A DNA stretch of 64,000 bases from an uncultured Chitinophagaceae bacterium (GTDB lineage Bacteria; Bacteroidota; Bacteroidia; Chitinophagales; Chitinophagaceae). Of this stretch, positions 49,270 through 58,121 are shown piece by piece. The notes below the pieces were generated by a model. It did not search any database and was not told the DNA's origin. It saw only the letters and a list, made by a program, of their open reading frames with translations. Both the position numbers and the translations under genes were made by a program. How positions within the stretch are numbered: the stretch's first letter is position 1; each line of letters starts with the position of its first letter. Location of the stretch: positions 1 to 64,000 of the forward strand of contig CALGAP010000016.1 of the NCBI GenBank assembly GCA_937958995.1, written 5' to 3'.

Positions 49270-51174
49270 ATGAAACTAATCTGTACCATCTTACTCTTCA
49301 CGGTATTTGGTTTGGGCCTCGGCGCTCAAACACCTTACGATCCTGATAAAGTTTCCCCCAAGGCAAAGCAATTGTGGGAGAAAGCTTATGAAAAAATGGA
49401 AGATGGCGATTTAAATGGCTCTATCCAATTGCTGGAAGAAGCCATTAAGATCGACCCGCGATATATGGACGCTTATCTTTCTATTGCCGGAATGTATAGT
49501 GAGAAAAAACAATACCAGAAGGCAATAGAATGGTATGAAAAAGCGAAGGCTATTGACCCCGTTTATTTCAAAGACTGGAACCAGCCATATTCTATCAACC
49601 TGGCCGGGGTTGGACAATTTGAAAAAGCGCTGGAGGCGGTGAATGAATTTCTTTCTATCGAAAATCTGAATGAAAAAAGTCGCCTGGCCGGCGAATACCG
49701 CCGTAAGACATTTCAGTTTGCCGTAGACTACGCCAAAACAAGACCACTGGGTAATTACCGTTTTGAGCCGCAGAATATGGGAGATAGCATTAACTCTTCC
49801 GCATCAGAATATTTTCCGACACTTACTATCGATGGCAACGAACTGATCTTCACACGCCGCGGAGCCAGCGAAGATTTTTTTGGATCCAAAAAAGTGAATG
49901 GGGTGTGGACAGAAGCGAAGTTGCTGGAAGGAGATATCAACACCAACATGAACGAAGGCGCGCAGAATATTTCGCAGGATGGCCAATGGCTGGTGTTTAC
50001 CGGCTGCAATTTTCCCAACTCATATGGCAGCTGCGATCTCTATATATCATTCCTCACTCCCGAGGGGTGGAGCGCTCCTGAAAACCTGGGCCGCGTAAAT
50101 TCCGATGCCTGGGATAGCGGTCCTTCGCTATCGCCCGATAAACGCGATCTCTATTTCAGCAGCACGCGCCCGGGTGGTTATGGCGGTGCCGATATTTATG
50201 TAACGCATCTGCTACCCAATGGCCGCTGGAGCGAGCCCGAAAACCTGGGTCCTGAAGTAAATACCATCGGCGACGAAATGTATCCCTTCATTCATGCCGA
50301 TAATCAAACACTCTATTTCACTTCCAACGGTCACCTCGGTTACGGCGGCAGCGATTTGTATATGACCCGTAAAAATGGGGATGGCTGGACCAGGCCCGTG
50401 AACCTGGGCTATCCTATCAACACCATCGAAAATGAAGGCAGCCTTTCCGTGGCTGCCGATGGCAAAACCGCATTCTATGCCAGCGACAGGGCCGATAGCC
50501 GCGGCGGGTTAGATATTTACACTTTCGAACTGCGCGAAGACGTGCGGCCCGCAAAAACGCTTTGGGTAAAAGGAAAAGTCTACGATAAGAAGACATCGAA
50601 AGGTTTGCCGTCAGCGGTTGAGCTCACCGATCTTTCTACCAAAACCCTGCTCAGCAAAGTGCAGACCGATGCCAGCGGCAATTACCTGATCACCTTACCG
50701 GTGGGTAACGATTATGCGTTTACTGTAAGCCGCCGCGGCTACCTGTTCTTCTCAGAAAACTTTTCCCTGAAAGAAAAAGATCCCGACTCTACTTATAATA
50801 TCGACATACCGCTTCAGCCCATCGAACCCAATGCTACCATTGTGCTGAAGAATATTTTCTTCGATGTAAACAAATACGACCTCAAAGAAGAAAGCACTAT
50901 CGAACTGGATAATGTGTACATGTTGCTGCGCGACAATCCAACATTGAAAATCCAGATCAATGGCCACACCGACAACGTGGGCAAGCTCAACGACAATATG
51001 CTGCTCTCCAACAACCGTGCACAGGCGGTGGTGAATTACCTGGTGAAAAAAGGCATTGCTCCTTCGCGATTGAGCTATAAGGGCTTTGGTCCCAACGAGC
51101 CGGTCGCAGATAATGCCACCGAAGAAGGCCGCGCGCAAAACCGTCGTACCGAACTGAAAGTTATCAGTCCGTAA
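49270..51174 (+). CDS. porE: PorE-like OmpA-family protein (type IX secretion)
   Basis: This exported protein of about 634 residues has a signal peptide (MKLICTILLFTVFGLGLGA, cut after Q). In order it shows TPR helices (about 25-130), a PD40/WD40-like propeller (about 165-430; repeats such as GPSLSPDKRDLYFSS), a carboxypeptidase-regulatory domain (about 440-515) and a C-terminal OmpA peptidoglycan-binding domain (about 525-634; INGHTDNVGKLNDN). This domain order is that of PorE (PG1058), an anchor of the type IX secretion system. No other clear T9SS gene is in the window. The frame is open to 49153, but ATG 49270 starts the signal peptide. Confidence 0.85.
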   Translation: MKLICTILLFTVFGLGLGAQTPYDPDKVSPKAKQLWEKAYEKMEDGDLNGSIQLLEEAIKIDPRYMDAYLSIAGMYSEKKQYQKAIEWYEKAKAIDPVYFKDWNQPYSINLAGVGQFEKALEAVNEFLSIENLNEKSRLAGEYRRKTFQFAVDYAKTRPLGNYRFEPQNMGDSINSSASEYFPTLTIDGNELIFTRRGASEDFFGSKKVNGVWTEAKLLEGDINTNMNEGAQNISQDGQWLVFTGCNFPNSYGSCDLYISFLTPEGWSAPENLGRVNSDAWDSGPSLSPDKRDLYFSSTRPGGYGGADIYVTHLLPNGRWSEPENLGPEVNTIGDEMYPFIHADNQTLYFTSNGHLGYGGSDLYMTRKNGDGWTRPVNLGYPINTIENEGSLSVAADGKTAFYASDRADSRGGLDIYTFELREDVRPAKTLWVKGKVYDKKTSKGLPSAVELTDLSTKTLLSKVQTDASGNYLITLPVGNDYAFTVSRRGYLFFSENFSLKEKDPDSTYNIDIPLQPIEPNATIVLKNIFFDVNKYDLKEESTIELDNVYMLLRDNPTLKIQINGHTDNVGKLNDNMLLSNNRAQAVVNYLVKKGIAPSRLSYKGFGPNEPVADNATEEGRAQNRRTELKVISP

Positions 51175-51188
51175 CGGGTTTTCGGTTA

Positions 51189-51324
51189 GGCGGAAAGTTT
51201 ATATATTCGCCGCTTCATTTCAGCGGCGGGAATCGGTATGTCCGTCATGGCAGGGAGCGGTTGAGCGGCCGGCTACATCAAGGCAACCGCGCCTCACCCA
51301 GACGCGCTCACCAACTTTTCCGCC
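51189..51324 (+). ncRNA. Structured RNA candidate between the porE-like gene and dprA
   Basis: An outer stem GGCGGAAAGTT (51189-51199) pairs with AACTTTTCCGCC (51313-51324), with a one-base bulge. Inside are a perfect CGCCGCT/AGCGGCG hairpin (51208-51214/51222-51228) and a GCGGTTG/CAACCGC stem (51257-51263/51284-51290). The stretch is GC-rich with no open frame of note. I do not recognise the family. The RNA could be separately expressed or act as the dprA leader. The strand is assumed from the neighbours. Confidence 0.5.
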
Positions 51325-51342
51325 CACCTTAATCTTTACGTT

Positions 51343-52446
51343 ATGAACCGCGACGTACTCTATCAGTTGGCGCTCACCCGCGTGCCGCAGATTGGTCATG
51401 TGCAGGCGCGCATACTGGTGCAGCATTTTGGCTGTGCCGCCGCCATATTTGCAGCCACCCTTTCTCAATTGGAAAAAATAGAAGGTATCGGCACGGTACG
51501 CGCTAAATCTATCCGGTCGTTCAAAGCGTTTGACGAGGCAGAAAAAGAGCTGGCATTTATCGAAAAGCATCGTATCAACACGTTGTTTTTATCTGATACC
51601 GCTTACCCGCAGCGGCTGCTGCATTGCTATGACCCCCCTACCTTGCTCTTTTACCGCGGCAATGCCGATCTGAACACATCGCACGTGATTGCGGTTATAG
51701 GTACACGTAATAACACCGAGTATGGAAAGCACATCACGGAAAAACTGATCAAAGACCTGGCGCCGTATGATGTGCTGGTGGTGAGCGGGCTGGCATTTGG
51801 TATCGACGCACTGGCGCATAGATATGCATTGAAGCAAGACATCAAAACCGTGGGCGTGCTGGCGCATGGATTAGACACCCTCTACCCGCCCGAGCACGCT
51901 TCGCTGGCGCGCGATATGGTGGAGCAGGGCGGGCTGCTCACCGAATTCCGGAGTGGCACCAAACCCGACAAACATCATTTCCCTACACGCAATCGCATTG
52001 TGGCAGGTATGTGCGACGCAATAGTGGTGGTGGAAACAGGAGTCAGGGGTGGCAGCATTATTACTGCCGAGCTGGCCAACGGTTACAATAAAGACGTTTT
52101 TGCAATTCCCGGCAAAACAACAGATGCCAAAAGCGCCGGTTGCAACGAGCTTATTAAAAATAACAAGGCCATCTTATTGACCGATGCTGCCCAACTGGCG
52201 GAAATGCTGGGTTGGAAAAATAAATCGGAGGTCAGCCGGAAAAAACAAAAAGAAATTTTCCTCGAGCTCAGCCCAACCGAACAATGCATCGTGGATATGT
52301 TACGCGAAAAAGAGGTGGTGCATATCGACGAACTCAATTTGCGCATCCAGCCACCGGGAAGTTCTATAGCTGGTGCTTTGCTCAACCTGGAAATCCAACG
52401 CGTGGTCGAAGCGCTGCCGGGAAAAATGTACCGGCTGATGGATTAG
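51343..52446 (+). CDS. dprA: DNA-processing protein DprA
   Basis: This 367-residue protein binds incoming single-stranded DNA and loads RecA during transformation. An N-terminal SAM/HhH part (about 1-70) contains LEKIEGIGTVRAKSI. The Rossmann-fold DprA core (about 75-285) shows VSGLAFGIDALAHRYAL, GVLAHGLDTLYPPEH and FPTRNRIVAGMCDAIVVVE. A C-terminal winged-helix (about 305-365) follows. The domain order and length are normal. A structured RNA candidate precedes it. Confidence 0.96.
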   Translation: MNRDVLYQLALTRVPQIGHVQARILVQHFGCAAAIFAATLSQLEKIEGIGTVRAKSIRSFKAFDEAEKELAFIEKHRINTLFLSDTAYPQRLLHCYDPPTLLFYRGNADLNTSHVIAVIGTRNNTEYGKHITEKLIKDLAPYDVLVVSGLAFGIDALAHRYALKQDIKTVGVLAHGLDTLYPPEHASLARDMVEQGGLLTEFRSGTKPDKHHFPTRNRIVAGMCDAIVVVETGVRGGSIITAELANGYNKDVFAIPGKTTDAKSAGCNELIKNNKAILLTDAAQLAEMLGWKNKSEVSRKKQKEIFLELSPTEQCIVDMLREKEVVHIDELNLRIQPPGSSIAGALLNLEIQRVVEALPGKMYRLMD

Positions 52447-52541
52447 GAAACGTAGCAGTTTGTGATGAATGCCACGCCGCCGGCCGAACAAATAAGCACA
52501 ACTCATTCATCCTGAACCCGGCCACCCTGTCGAAACCATTG

Positions 52542-52592
52542 TTAAGCGGGTGCTATTTTATCGGCAATCACCCCGCTAAGCCACCGTTTTTC
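52542..52592 (+). terminator. Probable terminator of dprA
   Basis: AGCGGGTG (52545-52552) pairs with CACCCCGCT (52569-52577), with one bulged base, and TTTTTCTTT follows about 10 bp later. The distance to the T-run makes it a weaker call. The rest of the 52447-52756 gap holds the secA promoter and leader. Confidence 0.45.
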
Positions 52593-52594
52593 TT

Positions 52595-52697
52595 TACCTT
52601 TGGCCTCCTGTCAAATTGGCTCGTTACCAAACTGTAGCACCTTTTTTGGGTTGTTATCCTGAGGAAAAATCTGATCCGGGGTATTTTCTTCAGATTT
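52595..52697 (+). promoter_or_regulatory. secA -7 element and leader hairpin
   Basis: TACCTTTG (52595-52602) matches the Bacteroidota -7 box exactly and implies a secA leader of about 150 nt. In the leader AAATCTGA (52667-52674) pairs perfectly with TCAGATTT (52690-52697). The -33 box is unclear. The hairpin could be regulatory, but nothing proves it. Confidence 0.45.
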
Positions 52698-52756
52698 GAC
52701 CATACAGAATGCGGGCTTTCCAGGGACATTCATTTTAAATAATGCAATAAAATAAT

Positions 52757-55700
52757 ATGTTAGGTTTTCTTTCAAAGATATTTGGGGGCAGTAAGTCGGA
52801 AAAGGATGTAAAAAATATTCTACCATACGTTGAAAAGATCAACCAGTATTTTCAATCGTACCAATCGCTTACCAACGACGAATTGCGCCACAAGACAATC
52901 GAATTCAAGGAGCGCATCAAGGAGCATCTCCGGGAAATAGACGCGGAAATTGAAGCGCTGAACAAACAAGCCGAAGAGCTTTCCTTCAGCGATATCACCG
53001 GCAAGGATGAACTGTACAACAAGGTGGATCAGCTGATCAAGGAGCGCGATAAACAAATTGAAGACATCCTGATGCAATTGCTGCCCGAAGCATTTGCAGT
53101 AGTAAAAGAAACTGCGCGCCGCTTTAAAGAAAATTCCGAGATCGTGGCCACTGCCACCCAGCTCGACCGCGACCTGAGCGTGAAGAAAGATTATGTCACG
53201 ATACAAGGTGATAAAGCCATTTATAAAAATTCATGGACAGCCGGCGGCAACCTGATCACCTGGAACATGGTACATTACGATGTGCAGCTGATCGGCGGTA
53301 CGGTTTTGCACCAGGGTAAAATTGCCGAGATGGCTACCGGTGAAGGTAAAACGTTGGTATCAACCCTGCCCGCTTACCTGAATGCGCTGGCCGGACAAGG
53401 CGTGCATATTGTTACGGTGAACGATTACCTGGCCAAACGCGACTCTGAGTGGAATGGCCCTATCTTTGAATGGCTGGGTCTTACCGTAGATTGTATTGAC
53501 AAACACCCACCCAACAGCGCCGACAGAAGAAAGGCTTATTACGCCGATATTACTTACGGCACCAATAACGAATTTGGTTTCGACTACCTGCGCGATAACA
53601 TGGTGCATTCACCCGAAGAAATGGTGCAACGTAAACATCATTTCGCGATGGTAGATGAGGTGGACAGCGTTTTGATTGACGATGCGCGTACACCGCTGAT
53701 CATTTCTGGTCCCGTGCCCAAGGGCGACGAGCAACAGTATCATATACTGAAAGACCGTGTGCGCGACCTAGTGGAAAAGCAGAAGCAGGTAGTCAATAAA
53801 TTCCTGAACGAAGCGAAGAAATTATACGCCGAGGGCGAAGACGATCCCAGGACCGGCGGCCTGGCATTGATGCGCGCCTATCGCGGTTTGCCCAAGCATA
53901 GCGCGCTGATCAAATTCCTGAGCGAACCGGGTATCAGGGTAAAACTGCAAAAAGCTGAAAACTACTACCTGGCTGATCAGCAGAAACAGATGCATATTGT
54001 GGATGAAGAACTCTTCTTCCACATTGATGAAAAAAACAACCAGGTAGAACTTACCGATAAAGGTCTTAACGCCATCACCCGCGCCAATGAAGACCCAGAC
54101 TTCTTTGTGCTGCCTGATATCAATATGCAGCTGGCCGAAGTGGATAAAGACGAATCATTATCTACCGAAGAAAAACTGCGCCGCAAAGAAGCCATCCTGA
54201 ACGACTATACCGTGAAGGCCGACCGCATCCATACCGTGCAGCAGTTGCTGAAGGCTTATACTTTGTTTGATAAGGATGTGGAATATGTGGTGATGGATGG
54301 ACAGGTAAAGATCGTGGATGAACAAACCGGCCGTATCCTTGATGGCCGCCGCTACAGCGATGGTCTGCACCAGGCAATTGAAGCCAAGGAAGGCGTGAAG
54401 ATTGAAGCGGCCACACAAACCTACGCTACCATTACGCTGCAGAACTATTTCCGTATGTATCACAAGCTGGCCGGTATGACTGGTACTGCGGTGACAGAAG
54501 CGGGTGAGTTCTGGAGCATTTATAAACTGGACGTGGTGACTATCCCCACCAACGTGCCGGTGATCAGGAAAGACGCGGAAGACCTGGTATACAAAACCAA
54601 GCGCGAGAAATACCGCGCAGTGATTGAAGAGATTGAAAAACTGCGCAATGCAGGAAGACCTGTGCTGGTAGGTACCACTTCGGTGGAAGTGAGTGAACTG
54701 CTCTCGAAGATGCTGCAGGGTAAGAAGATTCCGCACAATGTATTGAACGCTAAACAGCACGCCCGCGAGGCGCAGGTAGTGGCCGAAGCCGGATTGGCTG
54801 GCGCGGTTACCATCGCTACCAACATGGCCGGTCGTGGTACGGATATTAAACTGGGTCCTGGCGTGAAAGAAGCGGGTGGACTGGCCATCATCGGCACCGA
54901 GCGCCACGAAAGCCGCCGCGTTGACCGCCAGTTGCGCGGTCGTGCCGGCCGCCAGGGCGACCCCGGTACATCGCAGTTTTATGTATCGCTGGAAGACGAC
55001 CTGATGCGCCTGTTCGGCAGCGAACGCATCGCGCGTATCATGGACCGCTTTGGCTACAAAGAAGGCGAAGTGATTCAGCACAGCATGATCACCCGCAGCA
55101 TCGAACGCGCGCAAAAGAAAGTGGAAGAAAACAACTTCGGCATTCGTAAGCGCCTGCTCGAATACGACGACGTAATGAACAAGCAGCGTAACGTGATCTA
55201 CAAAAAACGTAACCACGCGCTGTTTGGAGAACGCCTCGCTCTTGATCTCGACAATGCCTTCTATATCGTGGCCGAAGGACTGGTGAACTCATTCCAGGAA
55301 GCCGGCGACTATGAAGGTTTCAAAATGGCGGTGATCGTGAACTTCGGAATCGAAACCTCTATCACTCCCGAAGAGCTGGAAAAAGGAAATGCCAACGAGT
55401 TGTCGGAAAAATTATACAACGAAGCCGTTAGCAACTACCAGCGTAAGATCGCCGATATTCAAAAGCAGGCAGTTCCTGTATTTAAAAATATCCGCCTCAC
55501 GCAGGGCAGTCATATCGAAAACGTGGTAGTGCCCTTCACCGATGGTAAGAAAGGCATACAGGTGCTGGCCAATCTCAACAAAACCATCGAGACCGAAGGC
55601 CGCGAGCTGACCAATGCTTTGGAAAGGCAGATCACCCTGGCGATGATTGACGAAAGCTGGAAAGAGCATCTGCGCGCTATGGACGATCTGAAACAAAGTG

Positions 55701-56086
55701 TGCAGACAGCCTACCTCGAACAAAAAGATCCGCTCGTGATTTATAAGATCACCGCGTTCGATTTGTTCAAGCGCATGGACAGCGAACTCAACAAGAATAT
55801 CATCAGTTTCCTCTGCCATGCCAGCATCCCCATGGAGCAGCAGGGCAACGGACAAATACGCGAAGGCCGCGAGCAAAAGACAGATATGAGTCGCATGCGC
55901 GCCAACAAGGAAGAAGTGGACCGCCGCGGTGAAGATTATGCCGCCAACGAAAACGACTACTACGATCCTTCAGGAGGCGCCGTTAAGCAGGAGCCCGTGA
56001 AAGTAGGCCCGAAAATCGGTCGCAACGATCCTTGTCCCTGCGGCAGTGGCAAGAAGTATAAGAATTGTCACGGTAAAGAAAGCTGA
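52757..56086 (+). CDS. secA: Preprotein translocase ATPase SecA
   Basis: This is the 1109-residue motor that drives proteins through SecYEG. Helicase motifs are complete: Walker A ATGEGKTLV, Walker B VDEVDSVLIDDA, ATNMAGRGTDIKLGPGV and RQLRGRAGRQGDPG. The helical scaffold is near 760-1000. The C terminus ends with a SEC-C zinc motif NDPCPCGSGKKYKNCHG that binds SecB or ribosomes. The protein is about 200 residues longer than E. coli SecA because of insertions, as is usual in Bacteroidota. It ends in a strong intrinsic terminator. Confidence 0.98.
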   Translation: MLGFLSKIFGGSKSEKDVKNILPYVEKINQYFQSYQSLTNDELRHKTIEFKERIKEHLREIDAEIEALNKQAEELSFSDITGKDELYNKVDQLIKERDKQIEDILMQLLPEAFAVVKETARRFKENSEIVATATQLDRDLSVKKDYVTIQGDKAIYKNSWTAGGNLITWNMVHYDVQLIGGTVLHQGKIAEMATGEGKTLVSTLPAYLNALAGQGVHIVTVNDYLAKRDSEWNGPIFEWLGLTVDCIDKHPPNSADRRKAYYADITYGTNNEFGFDYLRDNMVHSPEEMVQRKHHFAMVDEVDSVLIDDARTPLIISGPVPKGDEQQYHILKDRVRDLVEKQKQVVNKFLNEAKKLYAEGEDDPRTGGLALMRAYRGLPKHSALIKFLSEPGIRVKLQKAENYYLADQQKQMHIVDEELFFHIDEKNNQVELTDKGLNAITRANEDPDFFVLPDINMQLAEVDKDESLSTEEKLRRKEAILNDYTVKADRIHTVQQLLKAYTLFDKDVEYVVMDGQVKIVDEQTGRILDGRRYSDGLHQAIEAKEGVKIEAATQTYATITLQNYFRMYHKLAGMTGTAVTEAGEFWSIYKLDVVTIPTNVPVIRKDAEDLVYKTKREKYRAVIEEIEKLRNAGRPVLVGTTSVEVSELLSKMLQGKKIPHNVLNAKQHAREAQVVAEAGLAGAVTIATNMAGRGTDIKLGPGVKEAGGLAIIGTERHESRRVDRQLRGRAGRQGDPGTSQFYVSLEDDLMRLFGSERIARIMDRFGYKEGEVIQHSMITRSIERAQKKVEENNFGIRKRLLEYDDVMNKQRNVIYKKRNHALFGERLALDLDNAFYIVAEGLVNSFQEAGDYEGFKMAVIVNFGIETSITPEELEKGNANELSEKLYNEAVSNYQRKIADIQKQAVPVFKNIRLTQGSHIENVVVPFTDGKKGIQVLANLNKTIETEGRELTNALERQITLAMIDESWKEHLRAMDDLKQSVQTAYLEQKDPLVIYKITAFDLFKRMDSELNKNIISFLCHASIPMEQQGNGQIREGREQKTDMSRMRANKEEVDRRGEDYAANENDYYDPSGGAVKQEPVKVGPKIGRNDPCPCGSGKKYKNCHGKES

Positions 56087-56123
56087 GGAAATTTGAAGAA
56101 AGGAATTTGAATGAGAATGAAGT

Positions 56124-56178
56124 CGGCTCGCGTCTCTGAGTGAAAAATATCGCAAAGGCGCGAGCCGATCATTTTTTA
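56124..56178 (+). terminator. Intrinsic terminator of secA
   Basis: CGGCTCGCG (56124-56132) pairs perfectly with CGCGAGCCG (56159-56167) and is followed by ATCATTTTTT. The bases between secA and the hairpin (56087-56120) contain a half copy of the GAATTTGAA repeat. Confidence 0.85.
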
Positions 56179-56265
56179 ATGGCTGCATAGAACCGTGATG
56201 ATATACAATTACTGTGACGAGTTGGCATACAGGTATGCCGAATATCTCAAAAAGTCCATCATTAT

Positions 56266-56670
56266 TTAATACCGCTCAATGCGGCATATATAACAGCAGG
56301 CTGCGGCATTACGCGCGTGCAGGAAACTGACTTCGGGATGCTTTACAAAAATAATTTTGATTAGCTCGTCAACGTCCCGGTCTCCCACCAATTCAGTGAG
56401 CACCATTTGCTGATCGGCGTTGCAACCAACCAGGGATAAGGGGAAATTTTTCTTATCTGCTTTGATCTCTGGCGGGAAGCGATGTATTATCGCCGTACTC
56501 CTCCACTTCTTCGCTGTGAATGAAGATGGGGCCGGGCTTTAGCGAAACGCGGCAGGGTCCTTGGCCGGTAGCAACTTGCTCTACCACCTGGTGACCGAAA
56601 TCATCAACGCCTTTCTCGCGAATGGATGCGGCGTATGATTTACTGAGGGGGATGATTTAAAATGAATCAT
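56266..56670 (-). pseudogene. DUF1203 family pseudogene
   Basis: On the minus strand, pieces of one DUF1203-type protein appear in order but in different frames. MIHFK (start at 56670) is in one frame. PLSKSYAASIREKGVDDFGH up to CRVSLKPGPIFIHSEEVEEY is in a second frame. FPPEIKADKKNFPLSLVG to CCYICRIERY and a stop at 56266 is in a third. A single-base deletion near the start, a missing block of about 30 residues after RVSLKP, and another frameshift explain this. Family members are single-domain proteins of unknown function. The stretch 56671-56810 beyond it shows only a partial GAATTTGAA repeat. Confidence 0.8.
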
Positions 56671-56810
56671 GGCTATACTTTATGGAGACAAAATTGGGGT
56701 GGGATGCGCGTGGGCACAACCTGATTCTTGCGAAAGATAAGAGGAAGGGGCTCGCGCAAGGGCGCCAGGGCGCAAATAGGAATTTGAACAGGTTCTCTGT
56801 GTGCTTTAAC

Positions 56811-58121
56811 TCAAATTTTCATCTTCTTCACCACCAATTCTCCGGTCAACTCACCCTGCTTTACTCCCCTCTCAATGGCGTCCATGAAATGAATGCCGCC
56901 ATAGAACCTCGAGATAGCCGCCTCATTGGCGGCTTGCCAGAAAGATTGGAACTGGCGTGGTTGCAGTCCATAACTTAACTCTACCGAGTCGGTATAAGCG
57001 AAATTGTCGCCGAAGTAATGCGTGAGAATGGTGGCAGAAGCGGCAGAAATCACTGAGTGGCCAGACAGGTACTCAGGAAAGGGTGGCGTTTGTAACAGCG
57101 GCTGCCAGGTGGGATCAATGTATTTGCGGATGGCTGATTCGGGGCGTATGCGGTTGCTGCGGAATTTTTCGTCCCAGCAGCAGATGAAGCCATCAGTCAG
57201 TCCAACCGCTACCGCGGTAAATATGCGCATAGATTCATCAAAACTTTTACCGGCCTGCGCACAGGCAATGCCGGTGATACCCATCCAGTGGGCGCCAGGT
57301 GAAATTTTTCTGATCGCGAGTTGCAAGTGACCTTTGTCTTGCACAGCAAAAGGATTACAATCCCAGAAACCCGCAATGGCCCGCTTTTCCATGGTGAGCG
57401 TGTCCTTATACATATCCAGCATCAGCTGATAAAAATCAGATTGCTTATCGCTGGAAAATGCAATGGGCGGTTCGGGTTTGAACATGGCCGCAGAATCCAG
57501 AACAAAGGGGCGAACGGTATTGAAATACGGCTCCACCGCAGCCATGTAAGCGGGCGGCGTGGGAAACCAATAACCATCACCCTTCAAAGGATTGTATCGC
57601 GGATAATTGCTGATCTTGCTATAGCCATCGTTTTTGGCATAAGCAAGAATGCGCGAAGCAATGGCTACCGCATACTTCTTTGATGCACTAATCACTTTCT
57701 CGTCCACTCCGCATTTGCGCAGTGAGTCGAGCCATTTTTTTTCAATCTCAATGAAGCGCGGACCATTGGGCTGCATCTTTGATGCCGTGTGCATCATGGC
57801 CAGCAAAGCGCTTAACTGATATGAATGTCCCTGGATGGAATCGAGAGGTTGTATATCCGCATATTCATTCAACATTCCGTGCAGGTCGGGTATATCTTTA
57901 TTATGTTGCGACACCACTTCATATCCCGCCAGGCAGGCATAGGCAAAAAAGCGCGCGGCCAGCGGAGGATTGGTGATATCGTGCACCATAATCTCCGTCA
58001 TGTTGGTGATGACGGTAGAAATGTCTTTGCTGGTAAATTCAGGCAGCTTTTTCTCCTGTTTACAGCCGGTGAAAAATATAATCAGAATAATCGCTACAAA
58101 CCTGTACATAAATTTTTCCAT
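56811..58121 (-). CDS. Vanadium-dependent haloperoxidase/PAP2-type lipoprotein
   Basis: This is a 436-residue lipoprotein (lipobox IIFFTGC) of the vanadium haloperoxidase and acid phosphatase superfamily. The vanadate/phosphate-binding residues appear in order as KFRSNRIRPE, PPFPEYLSGHSVIS and SRFYGGIHF. It may oxidise halides or remove phosphate; sequence alone does not decide. Its start overlaps the stop of the FG-GAP/UnbV gene by 28 bp, and a second ATG lies at 58109. It is the last gene of an operon with SusC, SusD and the UnbV protein. Confidence 0.88.
   Translation of the reverse strand: MEKFMYRFVAIILIIFFTGCKQEKKLPEFTSKDISTVITNMTEIMVHDITNPPLAARFFAYACLAGYEVVSQHNKDIPDLHGMLNEYADIQPLDSIQGHSYQLSALLAMMHTASKMQPNGPRFIEIEKKWLDSLRKCGVDEKVISASKKYAVAIASRILAYAKNDGYSKISNYPRYNPLKGDGYWFPTPPAYMAAVEPYFNTVRPFVLDSAAMFKPEPPIAFSSDKQSDFYQLMLDMYKDTLTMEKRAIAGFWDCNPFAVQDKGHLQLAIRKISPGAHWMGITGIACAQAGKSFDESMRIFTAVAVGLTDGFICCWDEKFRSNRIRPESAIRKYIDPTWQPLLQTPPFPEYLSGHSVISAASATILTHYFGDNFAYTDSVELSYGLQPRQFQSFWQAANEAAISRFYGGIHFMDAIERGVKQGELTGELVVKKMKI

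Noticed and set aside
54158..55216. Long minus-strand frame of 352 codons inside secA
   Set aside because: It is an antisense shadow of a highly conserved gene, rich in His and Phe, and is explained by secA codon use.
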